A stretch of DNA of 64,000 nt from Chryseobacterium shigense (lineage in GTDB: Bacteria; Bacteroidota; Bacteroidia; Flavobacteriales; Weeksellaceae): assembly GCF_900156575.1 (NCBI RefSeq), contig NZ_FTNY01000004.1:372001-436000 (forward strand), written 5' to 3'. This document shows positions 32,529 through 42,375 of the stretch, in pieces. The notes under the pieces were generated by a model, which was not told the origin of the DNA, did not search any database, and was given only the letters and a program-made list of their open reading frames with translations. The translations under genes and the position numbers were made by a program. Within the stretch, counting starts at the first letter, position 1, and the number at the start of each line of letters is the position of its first letter.

Positions 32529-33908
32529 ATGGAAAGTAAAAAAGAATTTTTCTTAGAGTGCTACAAACTGGGCATCATCAAATTCGGAAGATTTACCTTA
32601 AAAAGTGGTATCGAAAGTCCGTTCTATGTAGACCTGAGACCATTGGCTTCAGATCCCAAAATTTTAAAAAATCTGGCTAATTATTTACTGGAAATGCTTC
32701 CTCTGGATAATTTTGATTTGATTTGTGGTGTACCTTATGCAGCGCTTCCGATGGCTACTGCAATGTCTTTGGAAAGCTATATTCCATTAATTATTAAAAG
32801 AAAAGAAGCAAAAAGCTACGGAACGAAAAAACTGATCGAAGGAATTTATCAGAAAGGACAGAACTGTCTTTTGGTAGAAGACGTTATCACTTCAGGAAAA
32901 TCTCTGATAGAAACTATTGCAGAAGTTGAACAAGAAGATCTGAAAGTAGCGGATATCGTCGTGGTTCTTGACAGAGAACAGGGCGGAAAACAACTGCTTG
33001 AAAGCAAAGGATACAGAGTACACACGCTTTTCAATATCTCAGAAGTATGTACTATTCTTCAGGAAACCGGAGAGTTGTCTGACGAAGAAGTAAAAAGAAT
33101 TCAGGATTTTCTGAAAGGAAATCATATTCAGTTTGAAGAAAAGACAAGAAGCTCTTACGAACAAAAACTACAGCAAACCCAGCACTCGGTTTCTAAAAAA
33201 TTACTGGAAACAGCGCTGGCAAAAAAATCAAACCTGATTGCTTCCGCAGATGTGACCACAACACAGGAACTCCTTGCTCTTGCTGAAAAAGTAGGTCCTC
33301 ATGTAATTGCATTGAAAACGCATATAGATATCATTTCAGATTTTGACTACGAAAAAACAATTGTTCCCTTAAAAGCGTTGGCTGAAAAACATCAGTTTTT
33401 ATTGATGGAAGACAGAAAGTTTGCTGATATTGGAAATACCCAGGAACTGCAGTTTACCAGCGGTGTGTTTAAAATTACCGATTGGGCAGATTTCGTAACA
33501 TCGCAGGTGATCGGAGGCTTCGAATCTTTAGACTGTTTTAAAAATGTAGGGGTTGTCGCTATTGTGGGAATGTCTTCTAAAGGTGCACTGACAACTTCCA
33601 GCTATCGTGAAGAAGCTTTAAAGGTAGCCTTATCACATCCGAATGTAATCGGAGGGGTATCTCAGAATCAGATTCCTGAAGATCTTCTGCTTTTCACCCC
33701 AGGTGTAAATCTTGCAGATTCAGGAGATGGAAAAGGACAACAATACAATACTCCTGACCATGTTTTTAAAATGCTTCACACGGATTTCATCATTGTAGGA
33801 AGAGGAATTTACAAATCTGAAGATCCGGAAACGGCTGCCGTTACCTATAAGAATGAAGGCTGGAATGCATATGTTAATTCTTTGCAAAAAAACACGGTTC
33901 AGGGCTAA
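32529..33908 (+). CDS. pyrEF: Fused orotate phosphoribosyltransferase / OMP decarboxylase
   Basis: This 459-residue bifunctional enzyme makes UMP from orotate. The N-terminal PyrE half (about 1-195) has the PRPP motif CLLVEDVITSGKSLIE. The C-terminal PyrF half (about 215-455) has the catalytic DRKFADIGNT tetrad motif and the GVSQNQIPEDLLLFTPGVNL phosphate-side region. The order PyrE-PyrF and the DRKFADIG spelling match eukaryotic UMP synthase rather than E. coli PyrF. A perfect -7 box TAAATTTG lies at 32502-32509. Both halves look intact. Confidence 0.94.
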   Translation: MESKKEFFLECYKLGIIKFGRFTLKSGIESPFYVDLRPLASDPKILKNLANYLLEMLPLDNFDLICGVPYAALPMATAMSLESYIPLIIKRKEAKSYGTKKLIEGIYQKGQNCLLVEDVITSGKSLIETIAEVEQEDLKVADIVVVLDREQGGKQLLESKGYRVHTLFNISEVCTILQETGELSDEEVKRIQDFLKGNHIQFEEKTRSSYEQKLQQTQHSVSKKLLETALAKKSNLIASADVTTTQELLALAEKVGPHVIALKTHIDIISDFDYEKTIVPLKALAEKHQFLLMEDRKFADIGNTQELQFTSGVFKITDWADFVTSQVIGGFESLDCFKNVGVVAIVGMSSKGALTTSSYREEALKVALSHPNVIGGVSQNQIPEDLLLFTPGVNLADSGDGKGQQYNTPDHVFKMLHTDFIIVGRGIYKSEDPETAAVTYKNEGWNAYVNSLQKNTVQG

Positions 33909-33962
33909 AATCCTGCTGAATATATTCAAAATAAGTTTATATTTGGGCTTTATCACAGGATA

Positions 33963-36785
33963 TTGAAAAAGATCACCACTTGCCTTGTTTTGTTTTGGGG
34001 AATTGTACAGGTTTCCGGGCAGAAGGACAGCATATATATTGAAGCTAAATTATCTGCCGACAGAAAAACGCTGGAGGTTAATCAGGAAATTGTGTATTAC
34101 AATCATTCCGACAAAGACCTGCAGTCTGTAAAGCTTCTCAATTGGGTTTCTGCTTACAATAAAAGAGGAACATCTCTGGTCTACAGAAAACTGGAAGACA
34201 GAAGTACTGATTTGCATTTTGCCAAACCAGACCAGCTTGGTAAGCTCCTTGATTTACAGGTTATAAACCCGGCAGACCAGTTTGTGCCCGTGAGTTCAAT
34301 TTCAGATGAGAATCTTTTTCTTCCTCTGACAAAGGCCTTAAAGCCTGGTGAAAGGATTACCCTACAGCTTCATTACAGCCTACAACTTCCCGACAAGAAG
34401 TTTACGGGATACGGTACATCTGATAAAACGACAGCATTAAAATATTTCTTTATTGTTCCGGATCATTTTGATCCGGACAATATTTCCAAAAGAAATTATC
34501 ACGACATTGAAGAGTCCGTAAGTTTCAATACTTTCTGGACCATTAATTTCGATCTTCCACCCAACATTTTTATCGAAGGTAATCTCCCGCAAACTCAAAT
34601 GAATGCATTTAAAGGGTATCTTGATTCTGATCCTGAGTTTGTCATCTCACAGAATGGACTTCCTTCCATAAAAGTCAACGTGGATGGCGAAGATACCGAG
34701 ATCAAATTCGGATATAATCTGAAACCGGAAGAAAAACAGAATCTTGAATTCTATCTTCCTTTGCATTTAAAATTCATTAAAGAAAAAATAGGTTTCCTCC
34801 CTAAAAATCTTTTTATTTCTGAGAAGTTCAGATCTACGGAAGATTTTTTCGGAAACAATGATATTACCTTCTTGAAGTTCAGATTTCAGTTATTCACGGA
34901 TGCTGAAAAAACAGACCTCGATTACTTTGGGATCATCACGAAAAAAATTCTGGACGAAAGCATTATTGCCGATAAGCAAAACCACCACTGGTTTAAAAAC
35001 GGTTTAAAATCGTACATGGAAATCCAGTATATTCAAAAATTCTATAAAGAATCCAAACTATTGGGTACTCTGCCTGAGACTAAAATTTTCGGGGTAAAGC
35101 CTTTGAAGTTATTCCATGCTTCCAAGGTCAAACTTATTGACCGTTATGGATTAGCTTATCAATACATCATGTCTCAGAACCTGGATCAGAAAATCAGCGA
35201 AAATTTTACGGTTTTAAGCAATTTCAATGATATGGCTGTCAGTAGTTTTGAAACCGGAAGTCTTTTCAATTATACGGCAGAAAAAATGGGGTATAATGAT
35301 TTCAACAACATCCTGAAAGATTATATTTCTAAAAATACAGACCGAAAGATTGATCCGGAAGACTTTTTGAAAGAGCTGGCTGAAAAAAACAAGAGTTCAA
35401 GCTATCTCTCCGATTTCTTAAAACAAAAGAACAGGGTCAATTTCAAATTAAAAAATATAAAAAAAGAGGAAGACTCTTTAACGATCAAAATTGGAAAGAA
35501 TACAGATACGTCCATACCTGTACGGCTGGAAACGGAAACAAGTGAAGGTGAAAAAAAATCTTACTGGATAGAAACAGGAGCGCATGAAAAGATCACCAAT
35601 TTTGTTCTTCCGGCTTCGGAAGACATTCATAAAGTCACGCTTAACAGTGATTATATTTTTCCCGAATCTAAATACAGGGATAACTTTTTATACGCTAAAG
35701 GTCTGTTTTCGAATACAAAAAAAATTAAATTTAAACTTATAAAGGATATTCCCAATCCTGAATACAACGAAATATACATCAGCCCAAGGGTCCGTTTCAA
35801 CAATACCTACGATAAATTCCTTTTGGGTGTGAATTTAAAGAATCAATCTTTCTTTGATCAGAAATTTCTGTATTCATTCACCCCCACTTACAGTACCGGA
35901 ACAGGAAAATTAACAGGTTCAGGAGCGATCTCCTACTCTTTTCTTCCGGCAGAAAGTATTTTCAGGAGTATTACTTTTGGAGTATCGGGTTCTTATTTCC
36001 ATTATGACTATGGATTGGCCTACAGGAAAGGTTCTATATTTTCTAATTTTAATTTCAGAAAAAATCCACGGAGTACAGTCAGCAGAAGCCTTGGATTCTC
36101 CTATAATTATCTGGAAAGAGATTTGAGTCCCAGAATGGTTGCCAACAAAGACTATGGTAAGTATAACTTGTGGACAGCAGGGTATGGCTATAGTGACAGT
36201 CAGATGATCCATGAAAAAAGCTTAAGCTTGAGCACACAAGGCATGGAAGATTTCAATAAAATAACGGCTGAAGGATTTTACAGATGGGAATTCGCTCCAA
36301 AACAAAAATTAAGCGTTAGGTTGTTCGCAGGTTATTTTGTGAGAAATGATACCCGGAATAATATGTTTAATTACGGAATTTCAAGAGTGTCCAATTATTC
36401 TTTCTCCTACAATCTTTTGGGTGAAAGTGCCAACAGCGGTCTTCTATCCCAACAATTTATTCTGGCTGACGGAGGTTTTAAATCTTTTATTCCGGGATCT
36501 GTCAATCAGTGGATCACGTCATTTAATGTTGACTCAAGTGTGTGGAAAATATTTCATGTTTATGCGGATGCCGGAATTTATAAAAATAAAGACCGTCCTG
36601 CAGAATTTATCTGGGATAGTGGTATCAAAGTAAGATTGATTCCTGATTTTCTGGAAGTCTATTTTCCGATACAATCATCCTTAGGTTTTGAACCTTCTTT
36701 TAAGGATTATGCAAAACGCATCAGGTATACTTTGGTTCTCAATCTTGGTGCAGTCATCAATGCAGCCAGAAGAGGATGGTATTAA
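33963..36785 (+). CDS. M1-aminopeptidase-like protein lacking HExxH, with barrel-like C-terminus
   Basis: This 940-residue exported protein has a signal peptide (1-19, ending VSG) from a TTG start; a perfect -7 box TATATTTG (33938-33945) precedes it. The first ~250 residues resemble the M1 N-terminal beta domain. Near residue 340 the gluzincin region is recognisable as HHWFKNGLKSYMEIQYI, but the zinc motif HExxH is absent throughout. From about residue 595 the sequence becomes alternating aromatic strands ending in VLNLGAVINAARRGWY, like an outer-membrane beta-barrel. It is probably a non-catalytic surface protein; partners are unknown. Confidence 0.75.
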   Translation: MKKITTCLVLFWGIVQVSGQKDSIYIEAKLSADRKTLEVNQEIVYYNHSDKDLQSVKLLNWVSAYNKRGTSLVYRKLEDRSTDLHFAKPDQLGKLLDLQVINPADQFVPVSSISDENLFLPLTKALKPGERITLQLHYSLQLPDKKFTGYGTSDKTTALKYFFIVPDHFDPDNISKRNYHDIEESVSFNTFWTINFDLPPNIFIEGNLPQTQMNAFKGYLDSDPEFVISQNGLPSIKVNVDGEDTEIKFGYNLKPEEKQNLEFYLPLHLKFIKEKIGFLPKNLFISEKFRSTEDFFGNNDITFLKFRFQLFTDAEKTDLDYFGIITKKILDESIIADKQNHHWFKNGLKSYMEIQYIQKFYKESKLLGTLPETKIFGVKPLKLFHASKVKLIDRYGLAYQYIMSQNLDQKISENFTVLSNFNDMAVSSFETGSLFNYTAEKMGYNDFNNILKDYISKNTDRKIDPEDFLKELAEKNKSSSYLSDFLKQKNRVNFKLKNIKKEEDSLTIKIGKNTDTSIPVRLETETSEGEKKSYWIETGAHEKITNFVLPASEDIHKVTLNSDYIFPESKYRDNFLYAKGLFSNTKKIKFKLIKDIPNPEYNEIYISPRVRFNNTYDKFLLGVNLKNQSFFDQKFLYSFTPTYSTGTGKLTGSGAISYSFLPAESIFRSITFGVSGSYFHYDYGLAYRKGSIFSNFNFRKNPRSTVSRSLGFSYNYLERDLSPRMVANKDYGKYNLWTAGYGYSDSQMIHEKSLSLSTQGMEDFNKITAEGFYRWEFAPKQKLSVRLFAGYFVRNDTRNNMFNYGISRVSNYSFSYNLLGESANSGLLSQQFILADGGFKSFIPGSVNQWITSFNVDSSVWKIFHVYADAGIYKNKDRPAEFIWDSGIKVRLIPDFLEVYFPIQSSLGFEPSFKDYAKRIRYTLVLNLGAVINAARRGWY

Positions 36786-37060
36786 ATAAAAAAAGCAACT
36801 GTACAAATTACAGCTGCTTCTATTAACATGTTATATTGAAAACTAACTTTAAAATTCTTTTGACAATAAATCTTGATTCTCTTATTCAAACTGAAATCTC
36901 GAATCAATACCTATTTACATTCAATAGACATCAAAAAGGGTACCACAAAAGTAAAATAATCAAGGAATAACCTCTAAAATAAAATATAATTCATATTATT
37001 CAAATATTGTGTACGATATTTAAATAGAACTATGAATAGATCAGATCAATAATATAAAAA
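36786..37060. other. Intergenic region without a gene
   Basis: A hairpin AAGCA-A-CTGTA/TACAG-C-TGCTT (36793-36819, one mismatch) lies just after the preceding gene and may be its weak terminator. The rest is AT-rich and shows no gene. Confidence 0.5.
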
Positions 37061-37093
37061 AGCTCCGGCCATTTCTACGAAATGGCCGGAGCT
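37061..37093 (-). terminator. Strong terminator of the LTD protein gene
   Basis: A perfect 14-bp stem AGCTCCGGCCATTT (37061-37074) with its complement (37080-37093) and a CTACG loop; six T follow on the minus strand. Confidence 0.9.
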
Positions 37094-37115
37094 TGTATTA
37101 TTAAAAAAACTAAAA

Positions 37116-37949
37116 TTAGTCTTTTAGAATCTTCTGAGATACAGGCTCATTGTTCACCGTTCCTGTTACGATGTAGTTTCCTTTTGCTAGTTCAGCAACG
37201 TTGACAGTTCCGTTTTGTTGAACAGAAGCAGACTTCACTACTTGTCCGAACATATTGTACACTTTCACATCCTTCACATCAGTTCCGAAAGTAATTTCGT
37301 CACTTTTCACGAAAGTATTTTTTACAAAGTTTCCAGCTTTTGCAGCTTTAACATCTGAAACAGCTAGTGATCCTGAAGTTGAATTTTTAGGAGTTGGAGC
37401 CCCTGCAACAAAATCTGTAGCATTATTATTAGTATCACCCGCTACTCTTGCAATTGAAGTTGTATTTGATGGTGGTGGAGCAGCAGCTCCTTCAAATGCA
37501 TTGGCAGTACTTCCATATCCTAAAAAGTCAAGAACATTTGAACTTGTAGCGGATGTTGGGGCCGTACTATTACTAGTAAGAGCAATTTTACCTGCACTTC
37601 CAGACAAGTTAATAGTACCTATAGCATCAGGTGTTGGTAAATCTCCACCTGCAGTACCCACACTTCCTTCTTGTAGTAAATAAGTTTGTCCAGGAGCTAA
37701 GGTTATACTTGGCAAAGCATGATTGCTGTTACCTCCATTAAAATTACCTGTCGCAGAAGCATACTGTAAATAAGCACCATTCAAAGTAACTGAAGTGGAA
37801 CCAATATTTTTTAACTCTACAAAATCATATTTATATAATATAGCAGCATTACTACCGCCTCCAGCTCCGTAGATCTCATTAATTACAATCTGAGCATTCA
37901 TAAATGCCGTTGCGGAAATTAATCCTAAAATAGTAAAGATTTTTTTCAT
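37116..37949 (-). CDS. Secreted lamin-tail-domain protein with T9SS sorting domain
   Basis: This 277-residue protein starts at the ATG at 37949 (signal peptide 1-19, ending MNAQ); the longer frame to 38027 is not credible. The N-terminal half is a lamin-tail-like domain: IVINEIYGAGGGSNA, DFVELKNIGSTSVTLNG, then LPSITLAPGQTYLLQ. The C-terminal ~75 residues are a type A type IX secretion sorting domain (VYNMFGQVVKSASVQQ, then LAKGNYIVTG and SQKILKD). It should be exported by the T9SS and attached or released at the surface. It is paired with a second T9SS cargo gene. Confidence 0.87.
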   Translation of the reverse strand: MKKIFTILGLISATAFMNAQIVINEIYGAGGGSNAAILYKYDFVELKNIGSTSVTLNGAYLQYASATGNFNGGNSNHALPSITLAPGQTYLLQEGSVGTAGGDLPTPDAIGTINLSGSAGKIALTSNSTAPTSATSSNVLDFLGYGSTANAFEGAAAPPPSNTTSIARVAGDTNNNATDFVAGAPTPKNSTSGSLAVSDVKAAKAGNFVKNTFVKSDEITFGTDVKDVKVYNMFGQVVKSASVQQNGTVNVAELAKGNYIVTGTVNNEPVSQKILKD

Positions 37950-37990
37950 TATAAAAAGTTTTAAATTTATGGGGTAAAAGTACAAAAAAA

Positions 37991-38013
37991 CCGTCATTAT
38001 TTTAAAATGACGG
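37991..38013 (-). terminator. Terminator of the second T9SS cargo gene
   Basis: CCGTCATT (37991-37998) pairs with AATGACGG (38006-38013) over a 7-nt loop, with T residues on the minus strand. Confidence 0.8.
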
Positions 38014-38037
38014 TATATAATTAACAATTAATTAAAA

Positions 38038-38793
38038 TTAGCTTTTCAAAATCTTCTCGGAAACCGCATTACCATTAACATTTCCTGTTACAATATAAAT
38101 CCCTTTCTGAAGATCTATTACATTTAATACTCCGTTTTCGTTCACAGAAGCAGATTTAATTAACCTTCCGTTTAAATTAAAAATTTTGATGTCGGATTTT
38201 ACTCCGAAACAGATTTCATGATCTACTGAAGTATTTTTAATAAACTTCTTTGAAGATGCTTTGGTATCATTAACTGCAAGAGCGCCCTGAACTACCAGTT
38301 TGATGTCATCAATAAAGAATCTCCTTCCACCTGCTGCTGAGGCAAATCTAAGTTTCGTTGATGCTGTCCCCCCAATAATATTCACGGTATAAGTAGAAAA
38401 TGCAGAGTTAGTCAATGTAAAACTACTGGTACCATTGATGCTGCCTCCTCCAGAGATCGTCACCGTTAATGAGGTATTGTCAGTACCGAATCCTGCAGCT
38501 CTGAAAGTTAGAGTGGCATTGCCTGCAAGTCCTGTTAAAGCTGGTGTAATGACTGAACCTGCTGTACTGCCAGATCCAGCTTTAATACATTGTGATGCTC
38601 CGCCTGCCCCTGCAAATACCCAACCTGCTGTTGTGTAGGTACCAAGCGATTTTGTTCCCACATTTCCAGTCCAGGAATCATCATTTCCTCCTGTTCCGTC
38701 TAAATCATCAAACGTTGCATTGAAAACTGTAGTTTGTGCTAATGTTACAACAGCAAATAGTACTGTAGCAACTAACGAATAAAATTTTTTCAT
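38038..38793 (-). CDS. Secreted protein with T9SS type A sorting domain
   Basis: This 251-residue protein has a signal peptide (1-19, ending TLAQ). A Gly/Ser/Thr-rich beta-sandwich (about 20-170) begins TTVFNATFDDLDGTGGND and includes RFFIDDIKLVVQ. The C-terminal T9SS sorting domain (IFNLNGRLIKSASVNENG, then LQKGIYIVTGNV and SEKILKS) is closely similar to that of the neighbouring LTD protein. This suggests a local duplication of the tail or a common cargo class. Ligand or enzymatic role is not apparent. Confidence 0.85.
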   Translation of the reverse strand: MKKFYSLVATVLFAVVTLAQTTVFNATFDDLDGTGGNDDSWTGNVGTKSLGTYTTAGWVFAGAGGASQCIKAGSGSTAGSVITPALTGLAGNATLTFRAAGFGTDNTSLTVTISGGGSINGTSSFTLTNSAFSTYTVNIIGGTASTKLRFASAAGGRRFFIDDIKLVVQGALAVNDTKASSKKFIKNTSVDHEICFGVKSDIKIFNLNGRLIKSASVNENGVLNVIDLQKGIYIVTGNVNGNAVSEKILKS

Positions 38794-38934
38794 AACTGTA
38801 AAATTTAATTTTTAATAATTTACACCGCAAAATTACCAGTCTTTTTCAGGGATTTACAATAATTAGATTAATTTTCTGTTAATAATCCTAAACTCACTTC
38901 CGTTAACATTTTTTAGCTATTTTTACGAATTATT

Positions 38935-41900
38935 TTGGAACGCTTGCGCAATTTTTTTCTTCTGATCGGTTTATTTTTCATGGGCATATTTTCGGCTCAT
39001 GCACAAATATTTTCGTGGAAAAATCCGAATATACCACAAGACAGTGTTAAAAAGGACAGCATTCTCGCAGCCCGTTTTGAACAGGACATTTTCGCAAAAG
39101 ATACACTGGACTTTGTAAGGACCAATAACAAAATAATCGTAGATGAAGCCGTACTTGTAAGGAATGACAAGAAAAGATTTTTGGGTGAACTGAACTCTAA
39201 AGGTTCCATTATTAGAGGAATTACTTTCGGTAATAATCAAGGACAATCTGTACAGAGTTCTATGGATCTTCAGATCTCCGGACGACTTTCCAAAGATGTT
39301 ACTATTTTGGCCAGTATTTCGGATCACAATCTCCCTATCCAGGCGGATGGATATACCCAGACTCTGGAAGAATTCGACAAGATTTACATGCAGCTTAATA
39401 TCAAGGACAAATCGATCCTCAGAGCCGGACATCTGGATCTTGTAGAATCTAAAAATTATTTCGCAAAATTCCAGAGACGAAGCATGGGTCTTGAATTTCA
39501 GACGGAATTCGGAAAGGATAACAAAACTTTTGTAGATGTTTCCATGGGAGTCGCACGAAGTGAATTCCACAGAGTCCGTTTTCAGGGGGTGGAAGGTAAC
39601 CAGGGGCCTTACCGTTTAACAGGTAAAAACGGTGAACAGTTCATCACTCTTATTTCAGGCTCTGAACAGGTTTTTATTGACGGTATTCTGATGAAGCGTG
39701 GCGAGAACCAGGACTACATCATCAACTACAATACTGGAGAGGTAACCTTCACCAGTTTCAGACCTATTTTCCAGCAAAATTTCATCACCATTTCCTATAA
39801 CTACACGAATAGAAATTACTCCCGATATTTATTTACCGGAAAAGTTGAGCATCAAAGGGAAAAGTTTAAAGTAGGATTAAATTGGTTCATGGAAAATGAC
39901 AACAAAAATGCTCCGCTTTCTTTAAATCTTTCCAAGGAAGATGAGCAGATTCTGGCCGATGCCGGAAATGATCCCAATCTCATGTATGCTCCATCAGGTG
40001 TAGTGACTGCATATGACGTGAATAAAATTTTATACCGATTAAATCCTGCCGGGAATTTCTACGAATTCTCTACGGATCAAAATGAAACACTTTATCAGGT
40101 TTCCTTCACGTATTTCGGCATTAATCAGGGAGATTATAAAATTACCCAGACGACCAACAACGGCCGTGTATTTGAGTATGTAGGAAATAATATGGGAGAT
40201 TATAAAGCCGTACGAAAACTTCCTTCACCTCAGAAATCCCAGGTATATTCAGTGAATTCTGAATATCTTTTAAAGGAAGGAAAAATAGGAGCCGATTTCT
40301 CCCTTAGCAACTATGATTTAAACCTGTTTTCATCAAAAGATGCAGCTCAAAATATCGGATATGCATGGCGTGTTTTCGGAAATAAAACATTCACAAAAAG
40401 CAAGTGGAAAGGTACTCCAAGTTTTGAATATCAATATATAGATAAACAATTTCATATTCTGGACCGTATCAATGATGTGGAATTCTCGAGAGACTTTAAC
40501 CTGGTACAGGAATTCAGCCAGAGAACCCAAAACAGGTTTACATTCAGCTTTTTAAATAAATGGAATAATAAATCCAATATCAATTACAGAATCAATTATC
40601 TTGATGAACAGGACACTTACAAAGGGATAAAAAATGATCTGGACTTTGGATGGATCACAGGGAAGTTCTTTACAAAAGGAAATTTATCCTACCTTAATAC
40701 CAACGCCACGCTTCAGGACACCAAATTTATCAGAGGAGGTGTTTCTACTGAGTTTACAGGCAAAAAAGGAAGCTGGGCTCTTGGGGGAAGTATGGAACAT
40801 AATGAGAAGAAGTACAATGATACACAACTCATGGATGTGACCAGCTTCAGCTGGAAAGAAATCTTTGTACAGAAAAAAATAGGCGACAGTACCCGCACAA
40901 AATTGCTTGCCAAGGTCTATATGAGAGACAATGACTCTGTACGAAACAACAGACTGGAGAATATGAATAATATTCTGGGGATTATGGCTGAAAGTCAGAT
41001 TATTAAAACTGATAAAACGACTTTAAATGCTTTAATACATTACAGAAAATTCTTCTATCAAAATAATGAAGCCGATATGACTCGAAATAATGATTTCGTA
41101 GTTGGAAATATTCTTTACAATCAACAATTATTTAGAAATGGAATGCGTCTCCAGGCATTTTACGAACTTGGAAACGGGCAGGAAGCCCAAAGAGAGTTCC
41201 AGTACCTTAAAGTGACAGATGGACAAGGGGTGTACAAGTGGACCGATTATAACGGAGACGGCATCCAGCAGCTCGACGAATTTGAAATTGCAGAGTACTC
41301 GGACTTAGCTCAATACATCAGGATCTATACCAATTCTGTGCGGTATATTCCTTCCAACAAAAATAAAATACAGCTGGCATTGTTTGTCAATCCCTCGATT
41401 ATTTTCAATTCTGAAAATAAATTTTTAAAACGATGGAATTTTAATGTTTCACTCAATTCACAAAACTCATTCTATAAAAAAGATAAGGTCCTGGTATTGA
41501 ATCCATTTGAAAAAAACAGCGACCAGATCCTTAAAAATCAAAATATTTTAGCTTCCGTACAATTTAATCCAACTGAAAAATCCGGATGGAATGGGAATTA
41601 CCGTTTTATTTCTAATGATAACCTGATCAATGCTAATTTCAGTAACGAAGAAAGACAGCAGACATCTCATTTTGTCAATGTTGGATACTGGTTTAATAAA
41701 GAATTCAGGGTCGACTGGGAAAACTCTGTCCATGAGCTTAAAAACTCATCTCAGTTATTTGCAACAAGAGATTATCTTCTTAATAACATGGAAACCAAAC
41801 CGAAGGCTACCTATAAATTTACCGATGCCATTCAGGCGGAACTTTCATCAGCGTACCGTCAGAAAAAGAGAATGGATGGAGAAGAATTATTAAAAGCTTT

Positions 41901-42171
41901 TGATATCACAGGGACAATTCAGTGGGAACGCAAAAAAACGTCAATCAGAGGAAATTTCTCTTTCATCAATAATAATTTTACAGGAAACAATTTCAGTATT
42001 GTAGGCAACCAGATGCTGGACGGCCTGAAGCCGGGGAAAAACCAGGTATGGAGTGTTTTCATTCAACAAGCCATCAATTCTTTCCTTCAGCTCAACCTCA
42101 ATTACGAAGGAAGAAACTCGGGAGACCGAACGATTCATATCGGAAGTATGCAGGTAAAGGCGAGTTTCTAA
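38935..42171 (+). CDS. Large outer-membrane beta-barrel-like protein, conserved in Bacteroidota
   Basis: This 1078-residue protein has a signal peptide (about 1-24, ending FSAHAQ) from a TTG start, since no ATG keeps the signal. A conserved front region (GSIIRGITFGNNQGQSVQSS, then DLQISGRLSKDVTI) and the segment VFIDGILMKRGENQDYIINY, followed by NTGEVTFT, are typical of a widespread Bacteroidota envelope family I cannot name. An EF-hand-like WTDYNGDGIQQLDEFEI occurs near residue 775. The last part alternates aromatic strands and ends VKASF, a barrel-type C-terminus. Function is unknown. Confidence 0.75.
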   Translation: MERLRNFFLLIGLFFMGIFSAHAQIFSWKNPNIPQDSVKKDSILAARFEQDIFAKDTLDFVRTNNKIIVDEAVLVRNDKKRFLGELNSKGSIIRGITFGNNQGQSVQSSMDLQISGRLSKDVTILASISDHNLPIQADGYTQTLEEFDKIYMQLNIKDKSILRAGHLDLVESKNYFAKFQRRSMGLEFQTEFGKDNKTFVDVSMGVARSEFHRVRFQGVEGNQGPYRLTGKNGEQFITLISGSEQVFIDGILMKRGENQDYIINYNTGEVTFTSFRPIFQQNFITISYNYTNRNYSRYLFTGKVEHQREKFKVGLNWFMENDNKNAPLSLNLSKEDEQILADAGNDPNLMYAPSGVVTAYDVNKILYRLNPAGNFYEFSTDQNETLYQVSFTYFGINQGDYKITQTTNNGRVFEYVGNNMGDYKAVRKLPSPQKSQVYSVNSEYLLKEGKIGADFSLSNYDLNLFSSKDAAQNIGYAWRVFGNKTFTKSKWKGTPSFEYQYIDKQFHILDRINDVEFSRDFNLVQEFSQRTQNRFTFSFLNKWNNKSNINYRINYLDEQDTYKGIKNDLDFGWITGKFFTKGNLSYLNTNATLQDTKFIRGGVSTEFTGKKGSWALGGSMEHNEKKYNDTQLMDVTSFSWKEIFVQKKIGDSTRTKLLAKVYMRDNDSVRNNRLENMNNILGIMAESQIIKTDKTTLNALIHYRKFFYQNNEADMTRNNDFVVGNILYNQQLFRNGMRLQAFYELGNGQEAQREFQYLKVTDGQGVYKWTDYNGDGIQQLDEFEIAEYSDLAQYIRIYTNSVRYIPSNKNKIQLALFVNPSIIFNSENKFLKRWNFNVSLNSQNSFYKKDKVLVLNPFEKNSDQILKNQNILASVQFNPTEKSGWNGNYRFISNDNLINANFSNEERQQTSHFVNVGYWFNKEFRVDWENSVHELKNSSQLFATRDYLLNNMETKPKATYKFTDAIQAELSSAYRQKKRMDGEELLKAFDITGTIQWERKKTSIRGNFSFINNNFTGNNFSIVGNQMLDGLKPGKNQVWSVFIQQAINSFLQLNLNYEGRNSGDRTIHIGSMQVKASF

Positions 42172-42375
42172 TTGAGTTGGAGGGATGAGGGTATGAAAGT
42201 GGGAGTTAATGAATGGTTGAAAAATTTCACCGAAAGTCTAATATTTCTGATCTCATGTCTGAAATCTGACGTCTTCTATCTGAGATCAAAGCTCTTTTCC
42301 CACATAGACAGGTAACATTTACAACGATAGATATTATCATACTCCCGAATGTTTAGAATTTCGTAAATTTGCCAC

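Noticed and set aside
38971..39570. 199-residue minus-strand frame
   Set aside because: Antisense shadow of the large outer-membrane protein gene; no signal, motif or start context.
42172..42300. GA-rich then TCTGA-rich stretch before dusB
   Set aside because: It looks like another intergenic repeat element, but its two halves do not pair convincingly, so I do not list it as a member.
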